Shown: positions 24,655 to 34,459, numbered from the stretch's first letter. The stretch is 64,000 bases of DNA from Allomuricauda sp. (GCF_028280385.1 NZ_JANQLX010000015.1:434001-498000); one strand, 5' to 3'. Program-made: numbers and translations. The notes: a model not told the origin generated them from the sequence alone.

Positions 24655-26727
24655 TTATTCAAAATCTGCAGGGCTTACTCCTTCGTTGACCTTGATGTCC
24701 GTGACAATAAACTTCAGATTCTGTGGACCAACGGTCTGTGTTAATTTATAAGGGAATTTGATACCGGAAACCTCTTTGTAATCATCAAATGCCAAAGTGT
24801 TGGAAATGGCTTGCCCCTGCATGTCCTCAATGCTCACCACTTGGAGTTTAAGCCCGCTTTCCACATCGTAGTAGCAATGCTTCTTTTCGGTAATTTTCAA
24901 CTTATATGCTTTTTTATCCCCCACGGGTTCTATGCCTTCAATGGAAATATTGCCGGCTACCAGATAATTCAGTTCAGGGAATGCGGCCGATTCTTCCTTA
25001 AGGCGTTTTACTTCTTCTGGAGATAGGTCTTTTTGCTGCCCTTGGGCAAAGGCGTATCCACTATCGCCATCCAAAACTTGCTTTTGAACAGAATTGCCCA
25101 TCACTTTGATGTCTTGCATAAATTGACTGCTTGTGGTCTTTTTCATTTCCAGTTCCAGGGTCATGCCCTGAGTCACGGCTTCCGCGGTCATGGCATAAGA
25201 TTGAACACTCTCCAATTTGGATTTACCCCCAATGGCCGATAGATAATTTTCCAACACGGATTGCGCGGTCACTCCTTCGGGAAGGGGTGCCGAATAATCG
25301 GGCTTTTCCGTTTTGTCCGCATTTTTATCATAATACAATACGGGGACCTTTTTATTTTTGAAGGTAACCTTTTCAAGGTTTTCCATTACTTCGCTGCCCT
25401 TTCCGGTTACCACGATTCGCGCATTACTGGTGGAAAAGTATTTGGCCGCAGCCTTTTGAACATCGTCAACAGTAACACCTTCAATGCGTTCCAAATAAGT
25501 TTTGTAAAAATCCGAGGGGAGATTCTCAGTTTCAATATTGAGGGCATAATTGGCAACCGTTTCAGGATTTTCCAAAGCCATCACAAAATTGCCCGCATAT
25601 TTCGCTTTTGCATTTTTTAGTTCCTCTTCGGTAACGGGTTCGTTGATCATACGATCAATTTCAGTTAATATTTGAACCGCGGCACTATCTGTAACCGCAT
25701 TGCGGACCTGGGCAAAGGCATTGAATCGCATGGGGCTATATTTATTGTCACGGATACTGGAGTAGGATCCGTACGTATACCCCTTGTCCTCCCTAAGGTT
25801 TTTGAACAGTCTTGCCTGGGACCCACCTCCCAAAATACGATTGGCCAACAACGCTGGCAGGTAATCTTCATCCTTCATCCTCAATTCGGTGATGTTCTGA
25901 ACAGTTACTTCGGATTGAACGGCATTGGGCACGTCCACAAAATTGATTTGGCCGTATTGAACATCCGTGGGTTTGGAATAGCTAAAGGAGGGGGGAACCG
26001 CCTTGGACCACGGGGTAAAATGCGTTGTTACCAATTCTTTTGTGGTCTCAAAATCCACATCACCAATAATTACCAAATAGGCATTGGCGGGAACAAAATA
26101 CGATCGGTAATGCTGGTCCACATCGGCCAATGTTACATTGTTGACTGTGGCCTCAGAGGTAATTTCGCCGTAGGGATGGCCTTTGCCATATGCCAAAGCG
26201 AGTTGAACCCGGGTTGCAATGGCCTCCACGTCTTTTTCTTCGGATTTTATGCCGGTCAATATCCTGTCCTTTTCCTTGTCAAATTCCTCTTGGGTAAAAT
26301 TGGGATTCAATGCGGCATCTGCCATGAGTTCTAGGATACGGGGGAAGTATTTTGACAAACAACTTGCGGAGGCACTTTGATCACCTATGCTTATGGATGC
26401 CCCAAGAAAGTCAACTTCTTCGTAGAATTCATCTTTGGGGATCGACTTTGATCCCTTGCCCATTAAACTTGCCGTTAAGTCGGCCACCCCGGCCTTGTCC
26501 CCTTGAAGAATGGGAGGGTTGTCAATGGTCAAGTGCATGGTAACCCTAGGTAGTTTATGGTTTTCAACCACCATGACCTTTAAACCGTTTTTGAGTTCAA
26601 AACGCGCCGGTTCCTTTAGGTTAATTTCTGGAGCCGGCCCGGGTTTGGGCTGTTTGCTGCGGTCTATCTGTGCGAACGTCACTGTAAAACAAAGCGACAA
26701 TACCGTAAAAACAATATACTTTTTCAT
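24655..26727 (-). CDS. M16 family protein, non-catalytic subunit
   Basis: 690 residues starting 'MKKYIVFTVLSLCF' with a signal peptide ending at 'TFAQ'. Two M16 (insulinase-type) halves cover about 30-480. At the position of the zinc motif HxxEH the sequence is 'GVADLTASLMGKGS', so the metal site is absent, while the second-half 'GGGSQARLFKNLREDKGYTY' motif (RLxxxLRE-like) is kept. This is the non-catalytic partner type. A further C-terminal domain of about 190 residues resembles outer-membrane lipoprotein-sorting-like folds. Two bases separate the stop of the catalytic subunit from this ATG, so the two are co-translated. Confidence 0.85.
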   Translation of the reverse strand: MKKYIVFTVLSLCFTVTFAQIDRSKQPKPGPAPEINLKEPARFELKNGLKVMVVENHKLPRVTMHLTIDNPPILQGDKAGVADLTASLMGKGSKSIPKDEFYEEVDFLGASISIGDQSASASCLSKYFPRILELMADAALNPNFTQEEFDKEKDRILTGIKSEEKDVEAIATRVQLALAYGKGHPYGEITSEATVNNVTLADVDQHYRSYFVPANAYLVIIGDVDFETTKELVTTHFTPWSKAVPPSFSYSKPTDVQYGQINFVDVPNAVQSEVTVQNITELRMKDEDYLPALLANRILGGGSQARLFKNLREDKGYTYGSYSSIRDNKYSPMRFNAFAQVRNAVTDSAAVQILTEIDRMINEPVTEEELKNAKAKYAGNFVMALENPETVANYALNIETENLPSDFYKTYLERIEGVTVDDVQKAAAKYFSTSNARIVVTGKGSEVMENLEKVTFKNKKVPVLYYDKNADKTEKPDYSAPLPEGVTAQSVLENYLSAIGGKSKLESVQSYAMTAEAVTQGMTLELEMKKTTSSQFMQDIKVMGNSVQKQVLDGDSGYAFAQGQQKDLSPEEVKRLKEESAAFPELNYLVAGNISIEGIEPVGDKKAYKLKITEKKHCYYDVESGLKLQVVSIEDMQGQAISNTLAFDDYKEVSGIKFPYKLTQTVGPQNLKFIVTDIKVNEGVSPADFE

Positions 26728-26728
26728 C

Positions 26729-28051
26729 TTAATTGGCATCTTTTTGTTCTGGTAAATATTCTAGTTCTACCCTTTGGTTCACCTTCAAATATTTTTTGGC
26801 AACCTCCATAATTTCTTCACGGGTTATGGACCTATATATATCAATTTCGGTATTGATAAGGTTGGTATTGTCCCTTAACATATAGTTTTCTGCCAAGGAA
26901 TTGGCAATTCCAGCAATACTGCTATTGGCATTTACAAAGTTGTTCTCAAACTTGTTCTGAAGTTTTTGGAAATCCCGTTCCGAAATCAATTCTGATTGCA
27001 ATTTCAAGATTTCGGCATCGATTTCATTTTTGATATCCTGAATGGAGTTTTCCCCTACGGGGAGACCTCCTACCACATAGGAACTGTAGTCCTCGGCATC
27101 AATGGGAACCGAAAATATCTGCAGGGCTATTTTTTTCTCATCCACCAGTTTTTTATAGAGTTTGGAACTTTCACCATCGCTTAAATAGGTAGAGATCATA
27201 TTGATCACATAGGCATCCCTTTCGGCTTGTCCGGGTGTCCTATATGCCAACAAGATGGCTGGTATTTGAATATTGGGGTCATGATAAACCGCCTTTCTGG
27301 TCGTGGTAATTGGCTCTTCAACGACCTGGGTTCGTTTGATTTCGGCTCCTCTAGGGATGGGCCCAAAGTAGTCCGCAATCATTTTTTTGGTTTTTTCGGT
27401 CTCAAAATCCCCGGCAACCACCAGTACGGCGTTGTTGGGAACATAAAACGTTTTCTTGAAATTTTTGAAATCGTCCAGGGTGGCACTGGCAATATGGTCC
27501 AAGGAACCTATCACGCCCCATCGGTAAGGGTGTTTGGTGTACAGGTTCTTCAATAGTACCTCAAAAAAGGCACCATAAGGTGAATTGTCCACCCTTGATC
27601 TGCGCTCTTCCTGGACCACCTCTTTTTGTGTGTCCACCCCAACCTGCCCGATGATAGGGTGCAATAATCGCTCGGACTCCAACCAAAGCCCTGTTTCCAG
27701 ACTATTGGAGGGAAAGGTTTCGTAGTAGTATGTGCGATCCAAAAAGGTGTTGGCATTTCCACTACCACCATTGGAGGCCACAATTTTATCCCATTCGCCC
27801 CGCTCAATATTTTTGGTGCCCTCAAATAAAAGATGTTCAAAGAAATGGGCAAAACCTGTCTTTTGCGGGTCTTCATCCTTGGAACCTATATGGTACATAA
27901 CGGCAGTGGTTACAACAGGAGCTGAATTGTCCTGGTGCAGAATTACATGCAGGCCGTTGTCCAACTTGTATTCCTCAAAATCTACCTGTTGGGCACTTAG
28001 TAGGGCGGTTCCGCCAAATGCCAAAAGTGTGAAAAGTATAAATCGCCTCAT
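26729..28051 (-). CDS. M16 family zinc metallopeptidase, catalytic subunit
   Basis: 440 residues from 'MRRFILFTLLAFGGTALLSA', a clear signal peptide. The inverted zinc motif HxxEH is intact as H69-FF-E72-H73 ('GFAHFFEHLLFEGT'), with the third ligand Glu148 or Glu149 in 'VVQEERRS'. It is a periplasmic insulinase/PqqL-like protease, probably degrading peptides as a heterodimer with the next gene. An upstream extension to 28183 was rejected because it precedes the signal peptide. It is transcribed divergently from the DUF4199 gene; a -7-like TATATTTA lies near 28115 on the minus strand. Confidence 0.9.
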   Translation of the reverse strand: MRRFILFTLLAFGGTALLSAQQVDFEEYKLDNGLHVILHQDNSAPVVTTAVMYHIGSKDEDPQKTGFAHFFEHLLFEGTKNIERGEWDKIVASNGGSGNANTFLDRTYYYETFPSNSLETGLWLESERLLHPIIGQVGVDTQKEVVQEERRSRVDNSPYGAFFEVLLKNLYTKHPYRWGVIGSLDHIASATLDDFKNFKKTFYVPNNAVLVVAGDFETEKTKKMIADYFGPIPRGAEIKRTQVVEEPITTTRKAVYHDPNIQIPAILLAYRTPGQAERDAYVINMISTYLSDGESSKLYKKLVDEKKIALQIFSVPIDAEDYSSYVVGGLPVGENSIQDIKNEIDAEILKLQSELISERDFQKLQNKFENNFVNANSSIAGIANSLAENYMLRDNTNLINTEIDIYRSITREEIMEVAKKYLKVNQRVELEYLPEQKDAN

Positions 28052-28232
28052 AGAAATGGATTTTAATGTTTTGTGCACTCTGGGAATAAGTGTGGGATTT
28101 TTGATTGATGTTACACTAAATATAGAATTAAATTCAGAGATACATGGAAGATTGTAAGTGTCTTTTAACAGTTTTTGTGGCATAATTCGCCAACATTCAG
28201 TAAATTAAGGAACTACCCGAAAATTTGTCAAA

Positions 28233-28679
28233 ATGAAAAATCTAACCCTTCCCATCCGGTTTGGCATTGTGACCAGTGCTTGTTTAATGGCCTATTTTCT
28301 GATTTTGGCCCTAATGGGAAAGCACACCAACGTTTTCTTTAGTCTATTCAATGGTGTCATTACAGGGTTTGGCATTTATGAGACCCTTAAATACACCAAG
28401 ATAAGGGAAGGCAAGGATTTTAGCTATGGCAAAGGTTTCACAGCAGGAATCACCACGGGCTTTGTTGCTACCCTACTGTTTACGATATTTTTTGCGTTTT
28501 ATGCCACGGAATTGAGTAGTTCCTTTTTGGCTGAGTTATCCGAAGTCTGGGCCAAGGACTACAGTAATTTTGAGGGCATTGTGTTCTTTACCGTGGCAAT
28601 TATGGGCTTTGCCACCACCTTGGTTTTGACACTTTCCTTTATGCAACTCTTCAAAACCTCCAACAATCCAAAAAAATAA
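28233..28679 (+). CDS. DUF4199 family membrane protein
   Basis: 148 residues with four predicted membrane helices (about 8-27, 31-50, 66-90 and 112-138) and no catalytic motif. It matches the DUF4199 pattern common in Bacteroidetes: 'GIYETLKYTKIREGKDFSYG' between helices 2 and 3. The function is unknown. It stands alone, upstream of the L21 promoter. Confidence 0.8.
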   Translation: MKNLTLPIRFGIVTSACLMAYFLILALMGKHTNVFFSLFNGVITGFGIYETLKYTKIREGKDFSYGKGFTAGITTGFVATLLFTIFFAFYATELSSSFLAELSEVWAKDYSNFEGIVFFTVAIMGFATTLVLTLSFMQLFKTSNNPKK

Positions 28680-28701
28680 TTGGCAAAAGCACTGATTTTG
28701 C

Positions 28702-28731
28702 TTGTAGATTAAGGATTTAGAAGTATATTTG
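28702..28731 (+). promoter_or_regulatory. Promoter of rplU-rpmA
   Basis: TTG at 28702-28704, a 19-base spacer and TATATTTG at 28724-28731 match the consensus exactly. A leader of about 45 bases follows before the rplU ATG. Confidence 0.75.
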
Positions 28732-28781
28732 CACCCGCTAATTTTAGCAAAGTACGAGTAAACGAATCTAATAGAAATAGT

Positions 28782-29330
28782 ATGTACGCAATTGTAGAGA
28801 TGGCAGGGCAGCAATTTAAGGTTGCAAAAGACCAGAAAGTGTACGTTCATCGTCTAAAGACGGACGAGGGTAAAAAAGTTACCTTCGACAAGGTTCTTCT
28901 TTTGGACGACGGAAAGAACGTTACTGTTGGCGCCCCGGTCATAGATGGTGCAGCCGTTGAGGCCAAAGTAGTAAAGCACCTTAAGGGAGACAAGGTAATT
29001 GTCTTTAAAAAGAAAAGACGGAAAGGATACCGTGTTAAAAATGGACACAGACAATCCTTGACGGAAATTGTGGTGGAAAGCATCGTGGCCAAAGGAGCCA
29101 AGAAAGCGGCCCCTGCAAAAGCCAAAGCTGAAAAACCAGCTGCAGAACCCAAAAAGGCAGCTCCGGCCAAAAAAGCCGCTGCTCCTAAAAAAGCCGCTCC
29201 AAAGAAAGCTGCCGCTGAAGATTTGAGCAGTAAGACGGTTGCCGAATTGAAGGAAATGGCAAAAGCCAAGGGTATCGAAGGAATTTCTTCAATGAAGAAA
29301 GCTGACCTCATCGAGGCATTAAAAAAATAA
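28782..29330 (+). CDS. rplU: 50S ribosomal protein L21 with C-terminal SAP/Rho_N-like extension
   Basis: 182 residues against about 103 for E. coli L21. Residues 1-103 are canonical L21 ('MYAIVEMAGQQFKVAKDQKV', 'KKRRKGYRVKNGHRQ'). Then comes an Ala/Lys/Pro-rich linker (about 104-145) like histone H1 tails. The last 36 residues ('DLSSKTVAELKEMAKAKGI' to 'MKKADLIEALKK') look like a SAP/Rho N-terminal nucleic-acid-binding motif. The extension presumably reaches out from the ribosome surface to bind RNA or DNA. rpmA follows by 20 bp. Such tails occur in other Flavobacteriia, so this is not a fusion artefact. Confidence 0.93.
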   Translation: MYAIVEMAGQQFKVAKDQKVYVHRLKTDEGKKVTFDKVLLLDDGKNVTVGAPVIDGAAVEAKVVKHLKGDKVIVFKKKRRKGYRVKNGHRQSLTEIVVESIVAKGAKKAAPAKAKAEKPAAEPKKAAPAKKAAAPKKAAPKKAAAEDLSSKTVAELKEMAKAKGIEGISSMKKADLIEALKK

Positions 29331-29350
29331 GGAACTAAAATTTATATATC

Positions 29351-29611
29351 ATGGCACACAAAAAAGGTGTAGGTAGTTCAAAAAACGGTAGGGAATCGGA
29401 ATCGAAACGCTTGGGCGTTAAGATTTTTGGTGGACAGGCCGCTGTTGCCGGTAATATTATCGTAAGACAACGTGGTACCAAACACAACCCCGGAGAAAAT
29501 GTATATGCCAGTAAGGATCATACCTTGCATGCCAAAGTGGATGGTATTGTAAGATTCCAAAAGAAAGCTGGAGGAAAATCATTCGTTTCCATTGAGCCCT
29601 TTGAAGCTTAA
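29351..29611 (+). CDS. rpmA: 50S ribosomal protein L27
   Basis: 86 residues, full length: '[20 protein letters not shown]' at the N-terminus (it reaches the peptidyl-transferase centre), '[20 protein letters not shown]' (given as [13 protein letters not shown]), and the C-terminal '[12 protein letters not shown]'. It has no N-terminal cleavable extension of the Firmicutes kind. It forms the usual rplU-rpmA operon, closed by a hairpin terminator. Confidence 0.97.
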   Translation: MAHKKGVGSSKNGRESESKRLGVKIFGGQAAVAGNIIVRQRGTKHNPGENVYASKDHTLHAKVDGIVRFQKKAGGKSFVSIEPFEA

Positions 29612-29630
29612 GCGAAAACAACAAGATACA

Positions 29631-29662
29631 AAAGCCCTTAACGCAAGTTAGGGGCTTTTTTT
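29631..29662 (+). terminator. Terminator of rplU-rpmA
   Basis: AAAGCCCTTAAC (29631-29642) pairs with GTTAGGGGCTTT (29647-29658) around a GCAA tetraloop, followed by T's. It has a 12-bp stem with one wobble pair. Confidence 0.9.
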
Positions 29663-29755
29663 ATGCTCAATGGTTTCGTTCCACCATACTAATTAATGGT
29701 TTTATAACCTAAAGGTGATATTTAAGATGGGTGAATTGGCTTTCTTGTCGTTTGC

Positions 29756-31372
29756 ATGTCATTAAATCAAATAAAGAAAGTTTGCGAATTCTTAAACCTC
29801 CTGGTCGGTACCTTGGTTTTGGCAATGCCCCAAATCCAAGCCCAGGAAATGGAATCGCAATTTGTCTACGGTATAGAAACCGACTCTACCTATGCCGTAC
29901 TCAAGGAGCGGCTGGAAGTATCCCTAAAATTACCGGAGCAGCCCCTTCCCATAGTTCAAGGGCATATAAATTTGGGGGAGTACTACCATAAAATGGGACT
30001 TCATTTGGAGGCCATGAACCAATTTAATCTGGCCTTAGGGAAACTAACACCCCAAAAAATGGATTCCTTATATACCCGTTTAAACACCAATATTGGAAAA
30101 GTGTACCTAGCCCTGAACAACTTTTCCTTGGCGCAACAGTATTTTGAAGATATTGAAGCTTCTGCCAACGAGCGCAAGGACCTAAAAGTCCAGGCGACGG
30201 CTTTGGGGCTATTGGGTTCTTGTTTTGAAAAACAGGGAATCTATCCAAAAGCGCTGGAACACCAGGAAAAAAGCTTGAACCTTTTTAAACGGTTGAACGA
30301 TGCACAAGGCATTGCGGTAACACACGAGAACATAGGGAGCATTTATGAAGACCTGGAACAGTTTGATCTTGCACATGCGTTTTTTGAAAAAGCCCATGGA
30401 TATTTTGAAGGCAGTCAAACATTTGCAGAAGCCAATGTACTCAACAATCTTGGGGATACGTTTAGAAAAACCGGTCATTACGCGGATGCGTTGAAGTATA
30501 CCAAAAAGGCATTGGAGGTTGCGCAACATCTAAATGATTACCACCTCCTGGAGAGCGCGCACAAAGATCTGTCCAAAACCTATGCGCTTATGGGAAATTT
30601 TCAATTTGCGCATGATGAACTGGTCCAATCCAAAGATTATAACAATGCACTGTTGGAAACCAGGAACTTTAATCAGCTCAACATATTGCAGACCATTTAT
30701 GAGACCAATAAAAAAGAAGCTGAAATTCGCCTGTTGAAAGAGCAGAACAAAGTTAGTACTGCCAAACAGAACCTTTTATGGGTGGCCCTTTTTGCCAGTG
30801 CCACCATATTTACCATCCTGTTCATTTACTGGGGAAGGAAAAGAAAGGCCAAGATCAAGATTCAGGAATACCGGCAACGAATGCTTAAAGCGGAACTGGA
30901 CAAAAAGGAAATTGAGGAGAAAAATTTGCAAAATGAAGTGCAACTAAAAACGGCCTCCCTCTCCAGATACAGTCTTCACCTCTCGCAAAAAAATAAGATA
31001 TTGTTGGATTTGGCCAACACCCTAAGAAACATTGTGGGCAGACAACATATGGATACCAATGCCAAGATCAAGCAACTGGTCAAGGAAATTGATTTTAACC
31101 TACAACAAGAACACGAATGGGATGAGTTCATGAATTTTTTTAGGGAAATCCATCCGGAATTTATCAAAAAGCTGGCCGAGTTGTCCGAGGGACACTTATC
31201 TCCAGCAGAGCTTCGGTTGGGAATGTTGCTGCGCTTAAATCTATCTTCCAAGGAAATTGCTTCCATACTTAGGGTTACCCCAGATAGTGTTAGGGTGGCC
31301 AGATACCGGCTTCGTAAAAAACTGCCCATAGAACAAAAAGAGGAACTGGTCAGTTTTATGCTCGATTTATAG
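29756..31372 (+). CDS. TPR-transmembrane-HTH regulator (SusR/LuxR-like) of the phytase module
   Basis: 538 residues. N-terminal signal/membrane segment (about 12-29); TPR-type helical repeats (about 60-310, e.g. 'GQTFRKTGHYADALKYTKKA' appears here as GDTFRKTGHYADALKYTKKA); one membrane helix (about 341-358, 'LLWVALFASATIFTILFIYW'); a coiled coil; and a C-terminal LuxR-like helix-turn-helix ('LSPAELRLGMLLRLNLSSKE' then 'VTPDSVRVARYRLRKKL'). Such proteins sense periplasmic signals and bind DNA from the membrane. The TonB receptor and phytase genes follow after 179 bp and are the likely targets. The ligand is unknown. Confidence 0.85.
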   Translation: MSLNQIKKVCEFLNLLVGTLVLAMPQIQAQEMESQFVYGIETDSTYAVLKERLEVSLKLPEQPLPIVQGHINLGEYYHKMGLHLEAMNQFNLALGKLTPQKMDSLYTRLNTNIGKVYLALNNFSLAQQYFEDIEASANERKDLKVQATALGLLGSCFEKQGIYPKALEHQEKSLNLFKRLNDAQGIAVTHENIGSIYEDLEQFDLAHAFFEKAHGYFEGSQTFAEANVLNNLGDTFRKTGHYADALKYTKKALEVAQHLNDYHLLESAHKDLSKTYALMGNFQFAHDELVQSKDYNNALLETRNFNQLNILQTIYETNKKEAEIRLLKEQNKVSTAKQNLLWVALFASATIFTILFIYWGRKRKAKIKIQEYRQRMLKAELDKKEIEEKNLQNEVQLKTASLSRYSLHLSQKNKILLDLANTLRNIVGRQHMDTNAKIKQLVKEIDFNLQQEHEWDEFMNFFREIHPEFIKKLAELSEGHLSPAELRLGMLLRLNLSSKEIASILRVTPDSVRVARYRLRKKLPIEQKEELVSFMLDL

Positions 31373-31510
31373 CATTCCCATGAGCAATTTTTTACATAAG
31401 GTTAGGGCAATGTAAACAAACCGTGATTGTTGCCTTGTTGTTTCTGCCTTTTTTGGGTTTTGTTTCCTTTTTGTTTCCCTTTAGTTTAAGCCATAACAAT
31501 TTGATATACA

Positions 31511-31518
31511 TAGTTTTG
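31511..31518 (+). promoter_or_regulatory. -7 box of the phytate TonB receptor promoter
   Basis: TAGTTTTG is an exact TAnnTTTG match 33 bases before the receptor ATG. No TTG lies at the usual -33 spacing, as expected of an activator-dependent promoter; the adjacent HTH regulator is a candidate activator. Confidence 0.5.
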
Positions 31519-31551
31519 AGTTCCGATTTAACGAAAACCAAAATAAAACTG

Positions 31552-34395
31552 ATGAACTTAAAAACAGTATTGATCGTAACGCTTTTTACCGTTTTTGGAA
31601 TGGTAAATGCACAGGCGCAGACAGGGAATGTCCAAGGAACAATTTCCGATGAGAACGGAATATATGTGCCAGGGGCCAATGTGCTTATTGTGGATTTGTC
31701 CAGAGGGGCAATTTCCGACTTTGATGGGAGGTTTACCCTCGTAGGTATCCCAGCAGGGACCCATACCTTAAAAATATCCTATATGGGTTATTCTCCCGTT
31801 GAACAGGAGATTCAGGTGACTGCCGGTGAGACCACATTGCTCAACCTTAATATGAACCCTTCAAATGTGGAGCTTCAGGAAGTACAGGTAACAGCGTATG
31901 GCTTAAGCGGGCAGGCCAAGGCACTGAACACGCAGAAAACCAATATGAACATTACCAACGTGGTTTCCACGGACCAAATTGGAAAATTCCCAGATGCCAA
32001 CATTGGCGATGCGGTTAAAAGAATTCCCGGGATTACCATGCAGGTGGATCAAGGAGAAGCTCGAAATATTATCGTTAGGGGACTATCCCCACAATTGAAC
32101 TCGGTTACCCTAAACGGTAGTAGGATTCCATCTGCCGAAGGGGACAACCGAAACATCCAGATGGATTTGATACCCTCTGATATGATTCAGACCATAGAGG
32201 TAAACAAAGCCGTTACCCCAGATATGGATGCTGATGCCCTGGGAGGCTCTGTCAATCTGGTGACGCGAACAGCACCCCAAGGATTTAGATTGTCCGCGAC
32301 CGCCGGTTCCGGGATTAACTTTATCACGGACAAAAGAATAATAAATGGTTCCTTCCTAATAGGGGATCGGAGCAAAGACGGCAAATTTGGCTGGATGGCT
32401 TCAGCTTCCATCAACGACAATGACTTTGGTTCGGACAATGTGGAAGCCGAATGGACAGATGAGTTTGAATTCTTCAACGGTACAGAAGAGGAAGAAGTGG
32501 ATGTTAATCCCTACACCAATGTATTTGAACAACGTACGTACCTGGTGCAACGTGTGCGAAGAAGTTTTTCGGCAAATTTGGATTATCAGATTGATGCCAA
32601 CAACAACATCTACTTCAAAAGTATGTACAACTGGAGGGATGATCGTGAAAATCGTTTCCGCTTAGAACATGAAATCTTGGATGCCGAGGACATCGAGGCA
32701 GGGGATTTTACCATTGCCAATGGTGTTCCCACCAGTTTTCCCGTTGAGGTAAAAAGACAGACCAAAGGAGGGATTGCCAGCGACCGAAACGAAAATAGAA
32801 GGTTGGAGGATCAACGGATGCAGAACTACAGCTTGGGAGGCAACCATCTTTTTGGCAAGTTGAAACTGGATTGGATGGGATCTTATGCCAAGGCTTCCGA
32901 GGAACGATTGGACGAGCGATATGCAGAATACGAATCCGAATATATCATCAACAATGATAACACCGACCCTGAATTTCCGGTGTTTTCAGCAGCAAACGCT
33001 GCCGATGCCTCCGATTTGTCCAGCTTTGAATTTGGTGAGATCACCAACGAAACCCAGTATACGGAGGAAGAGGATATCAATTTCTTCATAAACTTTGAAC
33101 TCCCAGCGGATTTGTTCGGAAACGGGGATGGTATTGTAAAATTTGGTGCCCGTGGAAGATTTAAAAATAAGGTAAGGGACAATAATTTCTTTGAATTTGA
33201 CCTGGAGGACGACTTCCCTACTTTGGCGGATGTCCCCACAAAAGATTATACCGATCCAGATTATTTGGCCGGGAGTCAGTATGCGGCCGGACTGTATGCC
33301 GATGAGCTTTGGCTGGGGGGTCTTGACCTGAACACGGGTTCTGGGGATTCCGTTCCTGATGAGTTTTTACGCGACAACTTTGATGTGGAGGAAAACGTTT
33401 GGGCCGGTTACATTATGACCAATCAGAAATTGTCCGACAAATTAAGTGTCCTGGCCGGGGTCCGTGTGGAAAACACCAACATTACCGCCACTGGAAACCA
33501 AATTGAGGATGAAGAAAATGTAGTTGGGCAAATTACCGAGGAAAGTTCTTATACCAATGTCTTGCCCGGGCTGCATTTTAAATATGACGTTTCCAATACC
33601 ACCGTACTGCGTTTTGCATGGACCAACACTTTGGCAAGGCCCAACTATGTGGATTTGACTCCTTCTTTGGATGTGATAACGGGAGATGGTGAAATAGTTG
33701 TGGGAAATCCGGAGTTGGATCCAACCACCTCCATGAACTTTGATGTAAGTGCCGAGCATTATTTTGAGAATGTGGGTATTTTATCAGGAGGGGTCTTCTA
33801 CAAAAGCATCAACGATTTTGTGTACACTTTCCAATCAGAGGTTACCGATGATTCCTTTGGACCTGGTACCACGGGATTTGAAGTGTTTCAGCCCTTAAAC
33901 GGGGACGATGCTACCATCTTTGGTGCAGAAGTGGCCTTGCAGCGACAATTGGATTTCTTGCCTGGTTTCGCCAAGAACTTTAGCATTTATCTGAACTATA
34001 CCTACCTTACCTCAAGTGCAGATGGTATTAGAAATGAGGATGGGGATGAGCGTACGGATTTGGACTTACCCAATACAGCACCCAATATGTTTAATGGTTC
34101 TTTGGGGTATGCCGATAAGAGATTCAGCGCACGTTTGTCCGCCAACTTTTCAGATTCCTATATAGACGAGATAGGGGGCAATGCCTTTGAGGACAGATAT
34201 TATGATACCCAGTTCTTTTTGGACTTCAACGCTAGTTATGCCTTAAACAAAAACCTTCAGTTGTATGCTGATGTAAACAACATCACCAATCAACCCCTAA
34301 GGTATTTCCAGAGTGTGTCTGAAAGAACCCAACAGGTGGAGTTTTATGATATCCGATTTACTTTTGGATTGAAATACGACCTGTTCCGAAAATAA
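31552..34395 (+). CDS. TonB-dependent receptor linked to phytase
   Basis: 947 residues from 'MNLKTVLIVTLFTVFGMVNA'. A signal peptide is followed by a carboxypeptidase-like domain (about 25-110), then a plug of the 'DQIGKFPDANIGDAVKRIPG' type (about 125-260, with 'RNIIVRGLSPQLNSVTLNG'). The large barrel has acidic loops and ends in 'FGLKYDLFRK'. The IGKFPDAN plug type is frequent in receptors for sugars and organophosphates. The phytase lipoprotein gene lies 64 bp downstream, beyond a terminator. Together they suggest uptake of inositol phosphates or their breakdown products; the imported species is inference. Confidence 0.9.
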   Translation: MNLKTVLIVTLFTVFGMVNAQAQTGNVQGTISDENGIYVPGANVLIVDLSRGAISDFDGRFTLVGIPAGTHTLKISYMGYSPVEQEIQVTAGETTLLNLNMNPSNVELQEVQVTAYGLSGQAKALNTQKTNMNITNVVSTDQIGKFPDANIGDAVKRIPGITMQVDQGEARNIIVRGLSPQLNSVTLNGSRIPSAEGDNRNIQMDLIPSDMIQTIEVNKAVTPDMDADALGGSVNLVTRTAPQGFRLSATAGSGINFITDKRIINGSFLIGDRSKDGKFGWMASASINDNDFGSDNVEAEWTDEFEFFNGTEEEEVDVNPYTNVFEQRTYLVQRVRRSFSANLDYQIDANNNIYFKSMYNWRDDRENRFRLEHEILDAEDIEAGDFTIANGVPTSFPVEVKRQTKGGIASDRNENRRLEDQRMQNYSLGGNHLFGKLKLDWMGSYAKASEERLDERYAEYESEYIINNDNTDPEFPVFSAANAADASDLSSFEFGEITNETQYTEEEDINFFINFELPADLFGNGDGIVKFGARGRFKNKVRDNNFFEFDLEDDFPTLADVPTKDYTDPDYLAGSQYAAGLYADELWLGGLDLNTGSGDSVPDEFLRDNFDVEENVWAGYIMTNQKLSDKLSVLAGVRVENTNITATGNQIEDEENVVGQITEESSYTNVLPGLHFKYDVSNTTVLRFAWTNTLARPNYVDLTPSLDVITGDGEIVVGNPELDPTTSMNFDVSAEHYFENVGILSGGVFYKSINDFVYTFQSEVTDDSFGPGTTGFEVFQPLNGDDATIFGAEVALQRQLDFLPGFAKNFSIYLNYTYLTSSADGIRNEDGDERTDLDLPNTAPNMFNGSLGYADKRFSARLSANFSDSYIDEIGGNAFEDRYYDTQFFLDFNASYALNKNLQLYADVNNITNQPLRYFQSVSERTQQVEFYDIRFTFGLKYDLFRK

Positions 34396-34417
34396 CCTAT
34401 CGCATTAAAAAGTCTCG

Positions 34418-34443
34418 AAAGCCACCTTCGGGTGGCTTTTGTC
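34418..34443 (+). terminator. UUCG-tetraloop terminator between receptor and phytase
   Basis: AAAGCCACC (34418-34426), TTCG loop (34427-34430) and GGTGGCTTT (34431-34439) form a perfect 9-bp stem closed by C(UUCG)G, followed by a short T tract. It sits between two genes that otherwise look like one operon, so it probably attenuates phytase expression relative to the receptor. Confidence 0.85.
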
Positions 34444-34459
34444 TTAAAAACGAAATACG

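Noticed and set aside
28847..29311. Long antisense frame opposite rplU
   Set aside because: Shadow of the Lys/Ala-rich coding strand; low-complexity translation with no domain.
31406..31434. GGCAA-N19-TTGCC repeat before the phytate receptor
   Set aside because: Only 5-base arms with a long spacer; likely by chance.
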